Virus record (IMG/VR): IMGVR_UViG_3300031673_000492
Location: 1-23,620 of that record
DNA from: a virus
Strand: one strand, 5' to 3'
DNA: 23,620 bases
Part shown: positions 12,088 through 19,719 of the stretch, one piece after another
How the letters are laid out: each line of letters starts with the position of its first letter
Position numbering within the stretch: position 1 is the first letter of the stretch
The notes under the pieces: model-generated
Told to the model about the DNA's origin: nothing
The model's database searches: none
What the model saw: only the letters and a program-made list of their open reading frames with translations
Program-made: the position numbers and the translations under genes

Positions 12088-12292
12088 CTTTACCCCCATT
12101 TAATTTTATGAATATTTTTACTATTTTATTTCTATCTGTCATTGATGGGAATGTTGTAAATAGTTTATATAACATTCCTGTTGATATCGCCCTTTTTCCA
12201 TTCTCTACATCTGATATGATCGGCTGTTGAATTGTTGTCTTATCTTCTAACTGTTTCTGTGTTAAACCCTTACTTTCTCTAAACTCTTTCAT
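12077..12292 (-). CDS. Cro/C1-type (XRE) helix-turn-helix regulator, 71 aa
   Basis: The HTH is clear: FRESKGLTQKQLEDKTTIQQ then PIISDVENGKRAISTGMLYK (about 4-43), with the QxxLxxxxxxxxxxISxxExGxR pattern of the XRE family. The rest is a short helix that may dimerise. As the first gene behind the promoter at 12313-12341, it probably controls its own operon and perhaps the neighbouring short-RNA promoter, whose start overlaps an inverted repeat. AAGGAGGT lies 5 nt before ATG 12292. Whether it is Cro-like in a temperate phage or a simple early regulator cannot be decided, since no integrase or divergent repressor is in the window. Confidence 0.88.
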   Translation of the reverse strand: MKEFRESKGLTQKQLEDKTTIQQPIISDVENGKRAISTGMLYKLFTTFPSMTDRNKIVKIFIKLNGGKDED

Positions 12293-12312
12293 TACACACC
12301 TCCTTTTTTAAA

Positions 12313-12341
12313 AGTATATCACTACATTATATTAATGTCAA
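12313..12341 (-). promoter_or_regulatory. Sigma-A-type promoter of the early (recombination) operon
   Basis: Minus-strand TTGACA (12341-12336), 17-bp spacer, TATACT (12318-12313), with a TGn extended -10. It drives the XRE gene and the long operon down to ssb. Transcription starts about 12306, so the leader is only about 14 nt and holds the AAGGAGGT (12298-12305). Confidence 0.88.
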
Positions 12342-12352
12342 GAAAAATGTGC

Positions 12353-12385
12353 AAATAAAAAACGCAACCTTTTATTGATTGCGTT
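12353..12385 (-). terminator. Rho-independent terminator between late and early transcripts
   Basis: On the minus strand a 7-bp stem AACGCAA/TTGCGTT (12379-12385 with 12361-12367) and 11-nt loop are followed by TTTTATTT. It stops transcription coming from the lysis/phosphoesterase side and from the promoter at 12438-12466, 12 bp before the early promoter -35. Confidence 0.8.
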
Positions 12386-12431
12386 AGTGGATATTGTTTC
12401 TTTGCTTAAACGATACTACTATACTAAATAT
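12353..12431 (-). ncRNA. Candidate ~80-nt phage small RNA
   Basis: A strong promoter (12438-12466) and a terminator (12353-12385) stand about 50 nt apart with no ATG-initiated frame between them, predicting a transcript of about 80 nt. Its 3' end is the terminator hairpin. Its 5' end lies in the inverted repeat at 12418-12434. No known RNA family recognised. Alternatively the promoter could feed the early operon through a leaky or anti-terminated terminator. Confidence 0.4.
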
Positions 12432-12434
12432 AGT
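12418..12434. promoter_or_regulatory. Inverted repeat over the predicted start of the short transcript
   Basis: ACTATACTAAATATAGT has perfect 6-bp arms (ACTATA/TATAGT) around a 5-bp centre and covers the predicted transcription start of the promoter at 12438-12466. The position fits an operator for the adjacent XRE regulator. It may instead form a 5' RNA hairpin. Confidence 0.4.
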
Positions 12435-12437
12435 TAT

Positions 12438-12466
12438 ATATTATCAAATTTAAATTACTTTGTCAA
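12438..12466 (-). promoter_or_regulatory. Sigma-A-type promoter inside the end of the deoxyribosyltransferase-like gene
   Basis: Minus-strand TTGACA (12466-12461) overlaps the last codons of the gene ending at 12455; after a 17-bp spacer comes TAATAT (12443-12438) with a TGn extended -10. By consensus this is one of the best promoters in the window, yet the only thing between it and a terminator is a short non-coding stretch. Confidence 0.7.
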
Positions 12467-12751
12467 GTCTATAATTTCTATTCCTAATAATTCAGCTCTA
12501 TTTAATTCTTCTATACAACCATTACTTCTGCCGTAAAGATAAAACTTATCACAAGCTGGAACTAAATTATCTAAACAATATGACATTATAATTTCACGTT
12601 CGTTGTCTTTTTCTTTCGTTATGAACGGAAAGTGCAAAGCAGGGCAAATTGGAACTTCTCCTTTGTTCCTGTGTTTTTTGCATATCTGCTTACATTTTAA
12701 ACGATTTATAAATGGTGAAGCTGAAAATGGGTGACTTATAAATACTTTCAT
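12455..12751 (-). CDS. Nucleoside 2-deoxyribosyltransferase-like (DUF4406/DUF7768-type) protein, 98 aa
   Basis: The protein starts MKVFISHPFSASPFINRLKC, has an internal PICPALHFPF, and ends with CDKFYLYGRSNGCIEELNRA and LLGIEIIDL. This is the small Rossmann-like fold of nucleoside 2-deoxyribosyltransferase relatives: an initial strand ending in a phosphate-binding loop, and a final SxGxxxExxxAxxxGIxI segment. The usual catalytic Glu would be in the CIEELNRAE block. Most phage members have no proven activity. ATG 12751 overlaps the phosphoesterase stop by 4 bp, so both are made together, possibly acting on nucleotides. A promoter begins inside its last codons. Confidence 0.68.
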   Translation of the reverse strand: MKVFISHPFSASPFINRLKCKQICKKHRNKGEVPICPALHFPFITKEKDNEREIIMSYCLDNLVPACDKFYLYGRSNGCIEELNRAELLGIEIIDLTK

Positions 12752-13557
12752 ACTATTATTGAACCTTTCATATGTTTTACTACCCTTCCGTTTTTATACT
12801 CATACCACAAATCAATAGTAGGACAACCAGTAACTATCGGTGAAAAACCTTTTTTAACCGCATATCCTCCCCAATTCAAAAACGTACCACTATTTACAAA
12901 TAAGAGTACTTTATCAATTAATGCACAATTAACGTGATCCGCTATCACTATTTTTTGTGGGAAAATCATTTGTTGGTGTGTATGCCCTGTTATGTATATA
13001 TCTGCTATTACTTCTTTTTTTAAATCTTCAAGTCTATTAGCTTTTGAGCCAACTCGACTTCCACCACCAGAACCATGCTTCATGTAAATTGATGTGGTAC
13101 AATAACTATCTTTTCTAGGTCTGCCATACTTTAAAAATAAAACAAAAGCATTTTCAGCGTACAAATTTTCTAAACCTAATAATATAGCAATATCTTCTAA
13201 TATACCACTATCAGCTTCTTTAGCACTTCTATCTTCGTGGTTACCGGGAGTTATTGCTAATATTTTATGTGCAATAGGTCTTAATAATTCTACTGCCATT
13301 TTCTTTTGTTCTCGTGGAGTATATTTATTTTCATATACACTACCAACGCTATTTTTAAGTGTGTTGTCAACAATATCCCCACCGATTAAAACGTAAGCGT
13401 TGGGGTTTTCTAATATCTCTTTAATTACTTCATTAACTTTTTTTTCATCGTAATAATGTGTTCCAATGTGAAGGTCTGATAAACCATACAATTTTATACT
13501 CGTCAGAGTTTTAGGTAAAATTCTAACAATTTTCGTTATTGCCTCTGGTGTTTGCAT
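12748..13557 (-). CDS. Calcineurin-like metallophosphoesterase
   Basis: All metal-binding motifs are intact: DLHIG (Asp28, His30), GGD (Asp61), GNHE (Asn106, His107), KHGSG (His161), and GHTH (His192, His194). The enzyme should be an active two-metal phosphoesterase; substrates of this superfamily include nucleic acids, cyclic nucleotides and phosphoproteins, and cannot be told apart here. Length 269 aa is normal for phage members. It lies after endolysin under its own promoter (13662-13690) and is coupled to a deoxyribosyltransferase-like gene, suggesting a nucleotide-directed pair. The ribosome site GAGGG is very close (3-4 nt) to ATG 13557, so translation may be modest. Confidence 0.92.
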   Translation of the reverse strand: MQTPEAITKIVRILPKTLTSIKLYGLSDLHIGTHYYDEKKVNEVIKEILENPNAYVLIGGDIVDNTLKNSVGSVYENKYTPREQKKMAVELLRPIAHKILAITPGNHEDRSAKEADSGILEDIAILLGLENLYAENAFVLFLKYGRPRKDSYCTTSIYMKHGSGGGSRVGSKANRLEDLKKEVIADIYITGHTHQQMIFPQKIVIADHVNCALIDKVLLFVNSGTFLNWGGYAVKKGFSPIVTGCPTIDLWYEYKNGRVVKHMKGSIIV

Positions 13558-13585
13558 ATACCCTCTTTCATTTATTCATTTAGCC

Positions 13586-13642
13586 TATCCCCACCGATAA
13601 ACTTATCCCCACACCTTAAACCACATAAAGCAAATTAAGGTG
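13586..13642. other. Structured untranslated leader of the phosphoesterase gene
   Basis: The 136-bp gap 13558-13693 holds no gene. Within it is an 8-bp inverted repeat CACCTTAA/TTAAGGTG (13612-13619 and 13635-13642, 15-nt loop) and two direct copies of TATCCCCAC (13586-13594 and 13604-13612) flanking a small GATAAACTTATC palindrome. There is no T-run, so it is not a terminator. It would be in the leader RNA of the phosphoesterase transcript and may be a protein-binding or RNA control element. Confidence 0.45.
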
Positions 13643-13661
13643 CTGCTCCTAAATTAAGAAT

Positions 13662-13690
13662 ATTGTTTCATATTTTTTACATTTTGTCAA
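13662..13690 (-). promoter_or_regulatory. Promoter for the phosphoesterase gene pair
   Basis: Minus-strand TTGACA (13690-13685), 17-bp spacer, and a weaker -10 AACAAT (13667-13662) preceded by TGn. It starts just after the endolysin stop (13694). Predicted start is about 13655, giving a leader of about 100 nt. Confidence 0.6.
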
Positions 13691-13702
13691 GTATTAATAC
13701 TT
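13689..13702. promoter_or_regulatory. 14-bp perfect palindrome at the -35 box, possible operator
   Basis: AAGTATTAATACTT is a perfect palindrome covering the end of the endolysin gene and the first two bases of the -35. It shares half-sites and placement with the inverted repeat at 292-304. Confidence 0.45.
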
Positions 13703-14296
13703 CCATCTTGCTTTTGAACCACGAACGTCAACGTGTGGATAGTGTCCTGAACCATAACCAACACCTCCGTTAGGGTTCATATAATCGCAAAGTTTTCCAA
13801 GCGTATCATTGTTTATTCCACTTACTGTAATATCAGCTGCAATTCCTAATAGATGTTTTGAACCACTCGAACCGCCTACTTTGGCATTCCATTGTTTGCA
13901 TCTTATTCCAGACTTAATTGCTATACCACGTTTTTTACCATCTGATAACGGATATTTTCTATTCACTTCTGTTCTTATTTCTTCTAGTAGTTGTTTTAAT
14001 TTAGTAGAAACTGCAACAGGATATCCATTGCAATACTTTCCGCCACAATGACATTTAAACTCACTATCAACAAAATGAGGTGTAGTATGTTCAGCAGAAT
14101 ATAAAGCTCTTGATGTATTAGCACCGTAAATTCCATCAACTACAAGTTTATTATCTTTTTGAAATTGCCTTACTGCTGCATCTGTTTCGTTTCCAAAATC
14201 ACCGTCAGCACCATATTTAGGAAGTTTATATCCCAATTTAAGCAACCTTTGCTGTAATACCTTTACTTCACTACCTTTACTGCCTTTTCTAAGCAT
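13694..14296 (-). CDS. Endolysin: peptidoglycan-binding domain plus M15 zinc peptidase
   Basis: Residues 1-65 are a peptidoglycan-binding domain (GSKGSEVKVLQQRLLKLGY, DGDFGNETDAAVRQFQKDN, VDGIYG). Residues 74-200 are an M15 (VanY/L,D- or D,D-peptidase type) domain: SGIRC at 129-133, SGSKHLLGIAADI at 144-156 and HVDVRG at 188-193, with zinc ligands His148, Asp155 and His188. It cuts peptide cross-links or stems in the host wall at lysis. Cys82, Cys84 and Cys89 may add a structural site. There is no signal peptide; exit relies on the holin gene just upstream. AAGGAG lies before ATG 14296. Confidence 0.93.
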   Translation of the reverse strand: MLRKGSKGSEVKVLQQRLLKLGYKLPKYGADGDFGNETDAAVRQFQKDNKLVVDGIYGANTSRALYSAEHTTPHFVDSEFKCHCGGKYCNGYPVAVSTKLKQLLEEIRTEVNRKYPLSDGKKRGIAIKSGIRCKQWNAKVGGSSGSKHLLGIAADITVSGINNDTLGKLCDYMNPNGGVGYGSGHYPHVDVRGSKARWKY

Positions 14297-14299
14297 ACT

Positions 14300-14500
14300 C
14301 TACTCCTTATCATCTAAAAAACTATGTGTTACTGTATTAGGGTTATTCACTATTCCTAACAATACTACTATTCCTAAAACTGCTAATGCTATTTCTTCAT
14401 AATTAGCTGGTAAAATACTTATGCCAAAACCCTCACACAACATTGGTATTAATGCTATAATGCTTATCCATAAACCGTAATTCCTTAATCTGTTTTTCAT
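14300..14500 (-). CDS. Phage holin, phi-LC3 family
   Basis: From ATG 14500 the protein is 66 aa: MKNRLRNYGLWISIIALIPM begins the first TM helix (about 9-25), ISILPANYEEI is a short loop, and AVLGIVVLLGIVNNPNT forms the second TM helix with the GIxNxPxT ending typical of phi-LC3 holins. Such holins open the membrane to release endolysin. The start is fixed by AAGGAG 8 nt upstream (14509-14514); an in-frame ATG ten codons earlier lacks this. The endolysin follows after 3 bp. Confidence 0.9.
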   Translation of the reverse strand: MKNRLRNYGLWISIIALIPMLCEGFGISILPANYEEIALAVLGIVVLLGIVNNPNTVTHSFLDDKE

Positions 14501-14516
14501 ATCTAATTCTCCTTTT

Positions 14517-14963
14517 TTAAAATAATTCAACTATATAATTATATATTGTAAATGTACCAATTACTGCCGTTAGAAATGTAACTATTAAACCTAAATATAT
14601 TCCTATGTTTTTTATTCTGCTATGTTTTTTTTTGATAATATTAATAGGGTTATATCTACATTCTGTATGTGCCTTTTCAATCTTTTTACAAGTTTCTTCC
14701 ACCGTTTTCATGCTATCTGTAAGTTTGGTGTCAAACTCATATTGTTTTTCGTGTAGTCCATTGTAGCTGTCAAACTTATCATTTACGTTTTTTGTTAGAT
14801 TATCAAGTTTATAATTTAGTTTTTTATAACTTTCTTCCGTCTTAACTTGATTAGTTTCTCTTATTAACCTATTGTCATTCATAAATACTTCAATCTTGTC
14901 AACTTTATCCATTATTTTAATGATAATGTCTTTGGTGGTGAAGTTACTTGTGCTATTCTCCAT
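14517..14963 (-). CDS. Coiled-coil protein with a C-terminal membrane anchor, lysis cassette, 148 aa
   Basis: Residues 10-100 form a long charged helical/coiled-coil stretch (IIIKIMDKVDKIEVFMNDNR, YKKLNYKLDNLTKNVNDKF), followed by a basic segment KKKHSRIKNI and one TM helix (about 122-144, IGIYLGLIVTFLTAVIGTF). This is the shape of XhlA/haemolysin-like proteins that accompany holins in Gram-positive phages. ATG 14963 has only weak ribosome signals (AGGGATAGGG is about 14-20 nt upstream), so it may be lightly translated, or the product might be a small virion/tail membrane protein. Confidence 0.68.
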   Translation of the reverse strand: MENSTSNFTTKDIIIKIMDKVDKIEVFMNDNRLIRETNQVKTEESYKKLNYKLDNLTKNVNDKFDSYNGLHEKQYEFDTKLTDSMKTVEETCKKIEKAHTECRYNPINIIKKKHSRIKNIGIYLGLIVTFLTAVIGTFTIYNYIVELF

Positions 14964-14982
14964 GACGTTGCATACCCTATCC

Positions 14983-17900
14983 CTATTTTTTTGTTGTAAT
15001 ATTTGAAATGTCTGGTAATTTACCTATTTCAATATTAGCTTCTTCTGTTGTTAATCCAATTCCTTTAAATCGTGCTTGTAAACTTTTCTTTAAGTTTTCT
15101 GACTTTACACCATTTCTAACGAGATCAGCTTCTAATAATGTCAAAACTTTCTTTTCTTTGTCTGTAATTGCACCATCTTTCACTATGTTAAAATAATCTT
15201 CATATAGGTTTTTGTTTCCATCATAGTAAAAAAGTCTATCAAATTTATATTTTAGTTCTGGTGATTGGTTGGCAGCATATTGTATATTTCTTTTTATGTT
15301 ATATACTGGAACACCAGTCAAAGCACCAACACTTTCAAAAAAATCAGTCCATAAAGCAAATTCTGTTTTATGAGCAGAATAAGGTGCGTAAACTTTTTTA
15401 TTTAAACTTTTTTTACCATCTTCATCTTCTACTACACTATAAAAATCACTAAGAGCTTTAGCTGTTTTTCTAAATGTGTTAATTTGTTGTAAACCAAAAG
15501 ATTGAATATCATAACCATCTTCAAAAGTGTTTATAATATCACTAAATAATGCTATGTTAGAAATTGCACTTTCTTTTAATTCATCACCAAAACTTACATC
15601 TTTCTTTTGTAATGTTTTTTTAATACCTGTACTTATTCCAGCATATGTCATTAAACCAGCAGTTAGTCCACTAATAGATTGTATTGCTTTTTTATAATTC
15701 TTTTGTTTTACAGCTTCGTTAATACTATCAATAAATATGTTAAAGTTTTGTTGTCTTTGAGTACTGAACATTGTAAGTGTTTTTAAAAGTTCGTTTTGGT
15801 TGCGCTGTAAACCTGTTCTAAAAACTATATCGTACATAGGTTGACTTTCATATACTGCGTCTTGAGTAACTCTACCAACTCTTTTATAAAATTCATCACT
15901 ACCATATTTTAAGTTAGGTTCTAATCTTCTAACTTGATTTTCGGCAATATTCCATATTCTACGGATAGTAATTTCATCTGCTTTTTTTATACCTTTTGCT
16001 AAATCAATTCCACCAATTTTACTTAAATCACCAGCTTCTAATGTTGAAGTACCTTTTGCAAATCTTTCATATAATGTAGGTGCATATCTATATATTATTT
16101 TATCATCTACTTGTTTAAGTAAATTATGACCTACAAAATCAACTGGGTTAAATGAAACTAATGAAGTAGGTAAAGATGCTGTTTGTTTAACTATTATAGA
16201 TGGGTTCAAACCAAGTATTGACCTTGCTACATTTCGTCTTGTTTTACTTAAAATATTTTCACCAACTATATTTGTTCTTGAAACATCATTTAACCAATTC
16301 TTAGCATATTTTATTGTTGAGTTTGTAACTTTATCACCTTTAACTACATTACCATATTCTTTTAGTTTGGTTTTAACTTGTGGAGTATCAAGGATTATAC
16401 GAGCATCATTTACTGCTTTACCTAAACCTATATAATTAGCACTTTCGTCTATGTGTTTTAATAAGGTGCTGTAATATGGTTTTCCTTGTGTACCTATATT
16501 GTTACTTACACGTTCTTTCAAAAAAGAATAACCTTGTAATGATGGTGGTAATGATTTTGGGTTTTCAGCAAAAGTTTTTTCTACTAATGTTTTGTTTCTT
16601 GTTGCTGGATAATAATTTTCATTGACTTCTGTAAATAAAGGTCGATAATTTATACTTTCATAAGTTTTATTTGAAAGATTACCTAATTCTCCATAAATAA
16701 CTTTACCCGTATTATACATATCAATTAATTCTGGGTAATTTTGTTCAACATATTTTTGAAATGAATTTACTTTATTAATATCAAATTGTAAAGTTGTGCC
16801 ATCTATTTTAGTATGACCGTTTTCTATCAAACCTCTTATCTGTCCATCATCTTTTGAAACTGCATATAAATCAAGTATTTCATTTTTAGACATATTAGTA
16901 TCTAAAATATCTACTGCATATTTAGGTGCTTTTTTTACTTTCATAAGTTCTTCTATTAATTTAGGATATTTAGTTCTTAAATTATCTAAATACTTTAAGT
17001 TCATATCCCTAATAACAGAAGCTCTAATTTCGTTTCCTTCTACAATAGGTCTAAATACTCTTTTATAAATACCATCTTCGCCATAATCACTTAATGTTTT
17101 AAAGAAAGTTACAGGTCTTAACCAATCAATTGTTCCTACTGTACCAAAAGACCTATCCATAAAAGCATTTCTACCTTTAGGCATATTAGTTACAATAGCA
17201 TCTATATCTTCTGAAAGCGTCATACCTTTTGAAGTTTTAAAGTCACCTGATTTTATTTGTTCGTATTGAACTATGTCAGCAATACTGTCTTGCAATTCAT
17301 CAATTTCTTTTAATGTCATATCTGATATTTGTTTATTATTTAATCTTTCTAATTTAGTTTTAAGGTTAGGATCAATATATTTACCATATTCACTACCAAA
17401 TTCTTTTTCAAGATAATTTACAGTATTAGAAAGTTTTAACTTTGTATTTGGTCTAATAGACTTACTTGTCAAGTCAATATTTTGAGTAATTTCTTTTAAA
17501 GCGTTTTGTCCTTTTTCTGAAAAGTTTTTGCTTTGTTTTACTATTTTAGCAATTCTATCTAACGCTTCTGTTCTTGTAACTCTATCTACTTGTTTTTGTT
17601 GAGAAGTTAATTCTTTTATTTTTTGATTAAGTTGATATTTTTTAAGTTTAATATCACCTTGAACCCTACCAGTTAATTTAGCTTCACCGGGCATTTTGCC
17701 AACAACAGATGGAACTTTTAAATCTGAAACTGTACTTAATGTTTGTTTTAAACTGTTTATTTGGTTATCAAGAAATTTAATTCTTTCTAATGATTTTAAA
17801 TCTGCACCTTTAAGTGTTTTTATTTTAGCATTATTAAGAACTCTCTTAATTGCTTTTATTTCACTTTCGCTAAACATTTGTAAACCTTTTTTATTTAAAG

Positions 17901-19707
17901 GTATTTGTTTAATTAGTTGTTCATATTCATTTATCTTATCAATGTATTTTTGTGGATTAGCTTCAATGTCTTTTATTGATATTTCAGTTTTAAGCGTTGG
18001 TAATGAGTTTTCAAGTGAACTAATATCTATTTTACTATCAAACGATTTTTCTAAGTTTAAAAATTCTTTACTTTTAGGAACTGACATTGTTACATCATCA
18101 AAACCTTCTCTTAGTTGTTTAATTGCCAACTCTCTATATTCACTCTTATTCGGTGATCTGCCTTCTTTAGCATAAAACTCTTGATACCATCTTGGATTGT
18201 TAGATACTCCACCAGTTCCACCAACTACTTCACCAAGTTCATCTCTGAATAACGCTGGACTTTCTACACCTTGTTTACCAGATGTTTCTATGTAATCCAT
18301 TTGCTCTTTTATTAATTCTTCATATCTATCTACTAATTCTTTTGGTTGAGTAGTAAGTTCTTCTGCTACTGCCTTTTCGGTTTGTTTTATAGGTTTACTT
18401 TGCTCAACTAACGATTTACCTTGTACTACTTCTTCGCCTAAAACTTTTTCTGGTTGCATTTCTTCTGCTAAAATTTTATTAACATCATATTCTTTCGCTA
18501 TTTGAGATTGTTCTACTAATGATTTGGGTTCTACTATTTCAGTTTTAGGTGTAACTTCTGATACTGCTTTTTGTGGTTCTACATTTAACATACTTTTAGT
18601 TCTGTTTTGTATGCTAAAATCTTCTGGTAATTCAGGTGAAAACTTATTTTTTACTGCTGTAACTAAATCAAAACTATCATTTGCTTCTTTAACTACATTT
18701 TCAAGTTCTGTGTTTTTAACCGTTTGTTCTATAAGTTCATTTGTAATATCAGATTTTTTTATTATTTTAGCAATTTTACCTATTGCTTCAAAAACACCAT
18801 TAGCAACTATATCAATTACAGCTGTTTCTCCGACTTTCTTACCTAAATCTTTTATATTTTTAATTTCACCATTTCTAAACGCTTCTATAATTTCCATTGG
18901 TTGACCTATAATAGCATCTTTAAAACCTTCAACTGTCATATTAGTTGCTAAATTTAGCCATTTACCGCTTAAAGCTGTTTTACCTAATACTTTTGTTATT
19001 CCCGGTTTAACTAAATCTGCAATAGAACTACCAGTAGCTTGATAAGCGACAGCAAACTTTAACATATTACCAACAAAACCACCAACATCACCAGCAGTAT
19101 CACCAGCCAATACATCTTTTCTTTCTTTTGCTCTTTCTGGAATACCAGCAATTTCTGTTATTGAACTAGGTACTACTTTGTTTTTATCAGCGTAAAGTTT
19201 AGCAGACGCTTTAGCAGAACTACTATACATTCTATCTGTTTGAGAAGTTGCTTCATCAAGAAGTCTAGCGAAAAACTTTTCAGCTGTACCATATTTGTTT
19301 TGTTCTATTTTACGAGCATCTGTTTCAACAAAAGTTTTTTCTTTTGGTAAAAATCTTTTTGACATACCAGTTACATCATTTATTTTAGGTTTAATTGGTT
19401 TAGTTTCTATATTACTGTACCTATCTCCAAGTTTAAAGCCACTTACATCAATTTGTGGAGTAGTTTTCGAGATAGTGGTAGGTTTACTTATACTTGAAGC
19501 TGTAAGCCCTGGTAATTTAGGTTTAACGCTTCCAGCGTTTACTAAACCAGTTGTAAATGTTCGTGGTTGTGGTGTAATAACTCTTTTAGGCGTGTTTAAT
19601 AAACTATCTTTAGGGGAATAGTCATATAGTTTTATTTTTGGCGGTGCTTTAGTACTTGGATCAACGCCTTGTATTATTTCAGCGAAAGTTAATTTTCTTG
19701 TTGCCAT
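14983..19707 (-). CDS. Giant putative internal virion (DNA-ejection) protein, 1574 aa
   Basis: The first 130 residues are Pro/Lys/Thr-rich and probably disordered. Hydrophobic or amphipathic helices occur at about 205-235 (GDVGGFVGNMLKFAVAYQ), 290-310, and 1345-1362 (ISGLTAGLMTYAGIS). A charged helical middle (about 400-800) includes WYQEFYAKEGRSPNKSEY, and a long C-terminal part has LNPSIIVKQTASLPTSLVSF and LTMFSTQRQQNFNIF, resembling large polyvalent phage proteins. These features, with size and place just before lysis, fit a podovirus protein injected with DNA to help cross the envelope, as T7 gp16 does; a tape measure is the alternative. AGGAG lies 6 nt before ATG 19707. No lytic transglycosylase domain was recognised. 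Confidence 0.7.
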   Translation of the reverse strand: MATRKLTFAEIIQGVDPSTKAPPKIKLYDYSPKDSLLNTPKRVITPQPRTFTTGLVNAGSVKPKLPGLTASSISKPTTISKTTPQIDVSGFKLGDRYSNIETKPIKPKINDVTGMSKRFLPKEKTFVETDARKIEQNKYGTAEKFFARLLDEATSQTDRMYSSSAKASAKLYADKNKVVPSSITEIAGIPERAKERKDVLAGDTAGDVGGFVGNMLKFAVAYQATGSSIADLVKPGITKVLGKTALSGKWLNLATNMTVEGFKDAIIGQPMEIIEAFRNGEIKNIKDLGKKVGETAVIDIVANGVFEAIGKIAKIIKKSDITNELIEQTVKNTELENVVKEANDSFDLVTAVKNKFSPELPEDFSIQNRTKSMLNVEPQKAVSEVTPKTEIVEPKSLVEQSQIAKEYDVNKILAEEMQPEKVLGEEVVQGKSLVEQSKPIKQTEKAVAEELTTQPKELVDRYEELIKEQMDYIETSGKQGVESPALFRDELGEVVGGTGGVSNNPRWYQEFYAKEGRSPNKSEYRELAIKQLREGFDDVTMSVPKSKEFLNLEKSFDSKIDISSLENSLPTLKTEISIKDIEANPQKYIDKINEYEQLIKQIPLNKKGLQMFSESEIKAIKRVLNNAKIKTLKGADLKSLERIKFLDNQINSLKQTLSTVSDLKVPSVVGKMPGEAKLTGRVQGDIKLKKYQLNQKIKELTSQQKQVDRVTRTEALDRIAKIVKQSKNFSEKGQNALKEITQNIDLTSKSIRPNTKLKLSNTVNYLEKEFGSEYGKYIDPNLKTKLERLNNKQISDMTLKEIDELQDSIADIVQYEQIKSGDFKTSKGMTLSEDIDAIVTNMPKGRNAFMDRSFGTVGTIDWLRPVTFFKTLSDYGEDGIYKRVFRPIVEGNEIRASVIRDMNLKYLDNLRTKYPKLIEELMKVKKAPKYAVDILDTNMSKNEILDLYAVSKDDGQIRGLIENGHTKIDGTTLQFDINKVNSFQKYVEQNYPELIDMYNTGKVIYGELGNLSNKTYESINYRPLFTEVNENYYPATRNKTLVEKTFAENPKSLPPSLQGYSFLKERVSNNIGTQGKPYYSTLLKHIDESANYIGLGKAVNDARIILDTPQVKTKLKEYGNVVKGDKVTNSTIKYAKNWLNDVSRTNIVGENILSKTRRNVARSILGLNPSIIVKQTASLPTSLVSFNPVDFVGHNLLKQVDDKIIYRYAPTLYERFAKGTSTLEAGDLSKIGGIDLAKGIKKADEITIRRIWNIAENQVRRLEPNLKYGSDEFYKRVGRVTQDAVYESQPMYDIVFRTGLQRNQNELLKTLTMFSTQRQQNFNIFIDSINEAVKQKNYKKAIQSISGLTAGLMTYAGISTGIKKTLQKKDVSFGDELKESAISNIALFSDIINTFEDGYDIQSFGLQQINTFRKTAKALSDFYSVVEDEDGKKSLNKKVYAPYSAHKTEFALWTDFFESVGALTGVPVYNIKRNIQYAANQSPELKYKFDRLFYYDGNKNLYEDYFNIVKDGAITDKEKKVLTLLEADLVRNGVKSENLKKSLQARFKGIGLTTEEANIEIGKLPDISNITTKK

Positions 19708-19719
19708 AAATAACTCCTA

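Noticed and set aside
13601-13612. Possible DnaA box (TTATCCCCACA)
   Set aside because: It has an extra base compared with TTATNCACA and only one partial copy, so it does not support an origin at this place.
17696-18904. Long plus-strand open frames of 126-159 codons opposite the giant virion gene (and similar ones at 2417-2980, 4909-5475, 20100-20447, 21021-21368)
   Set aside because: They are antisense to well-supported genes, are rich in Leu/Ser/Phe as expected from reversed AT-rich coding DNA, and lack ribosome sites and context.
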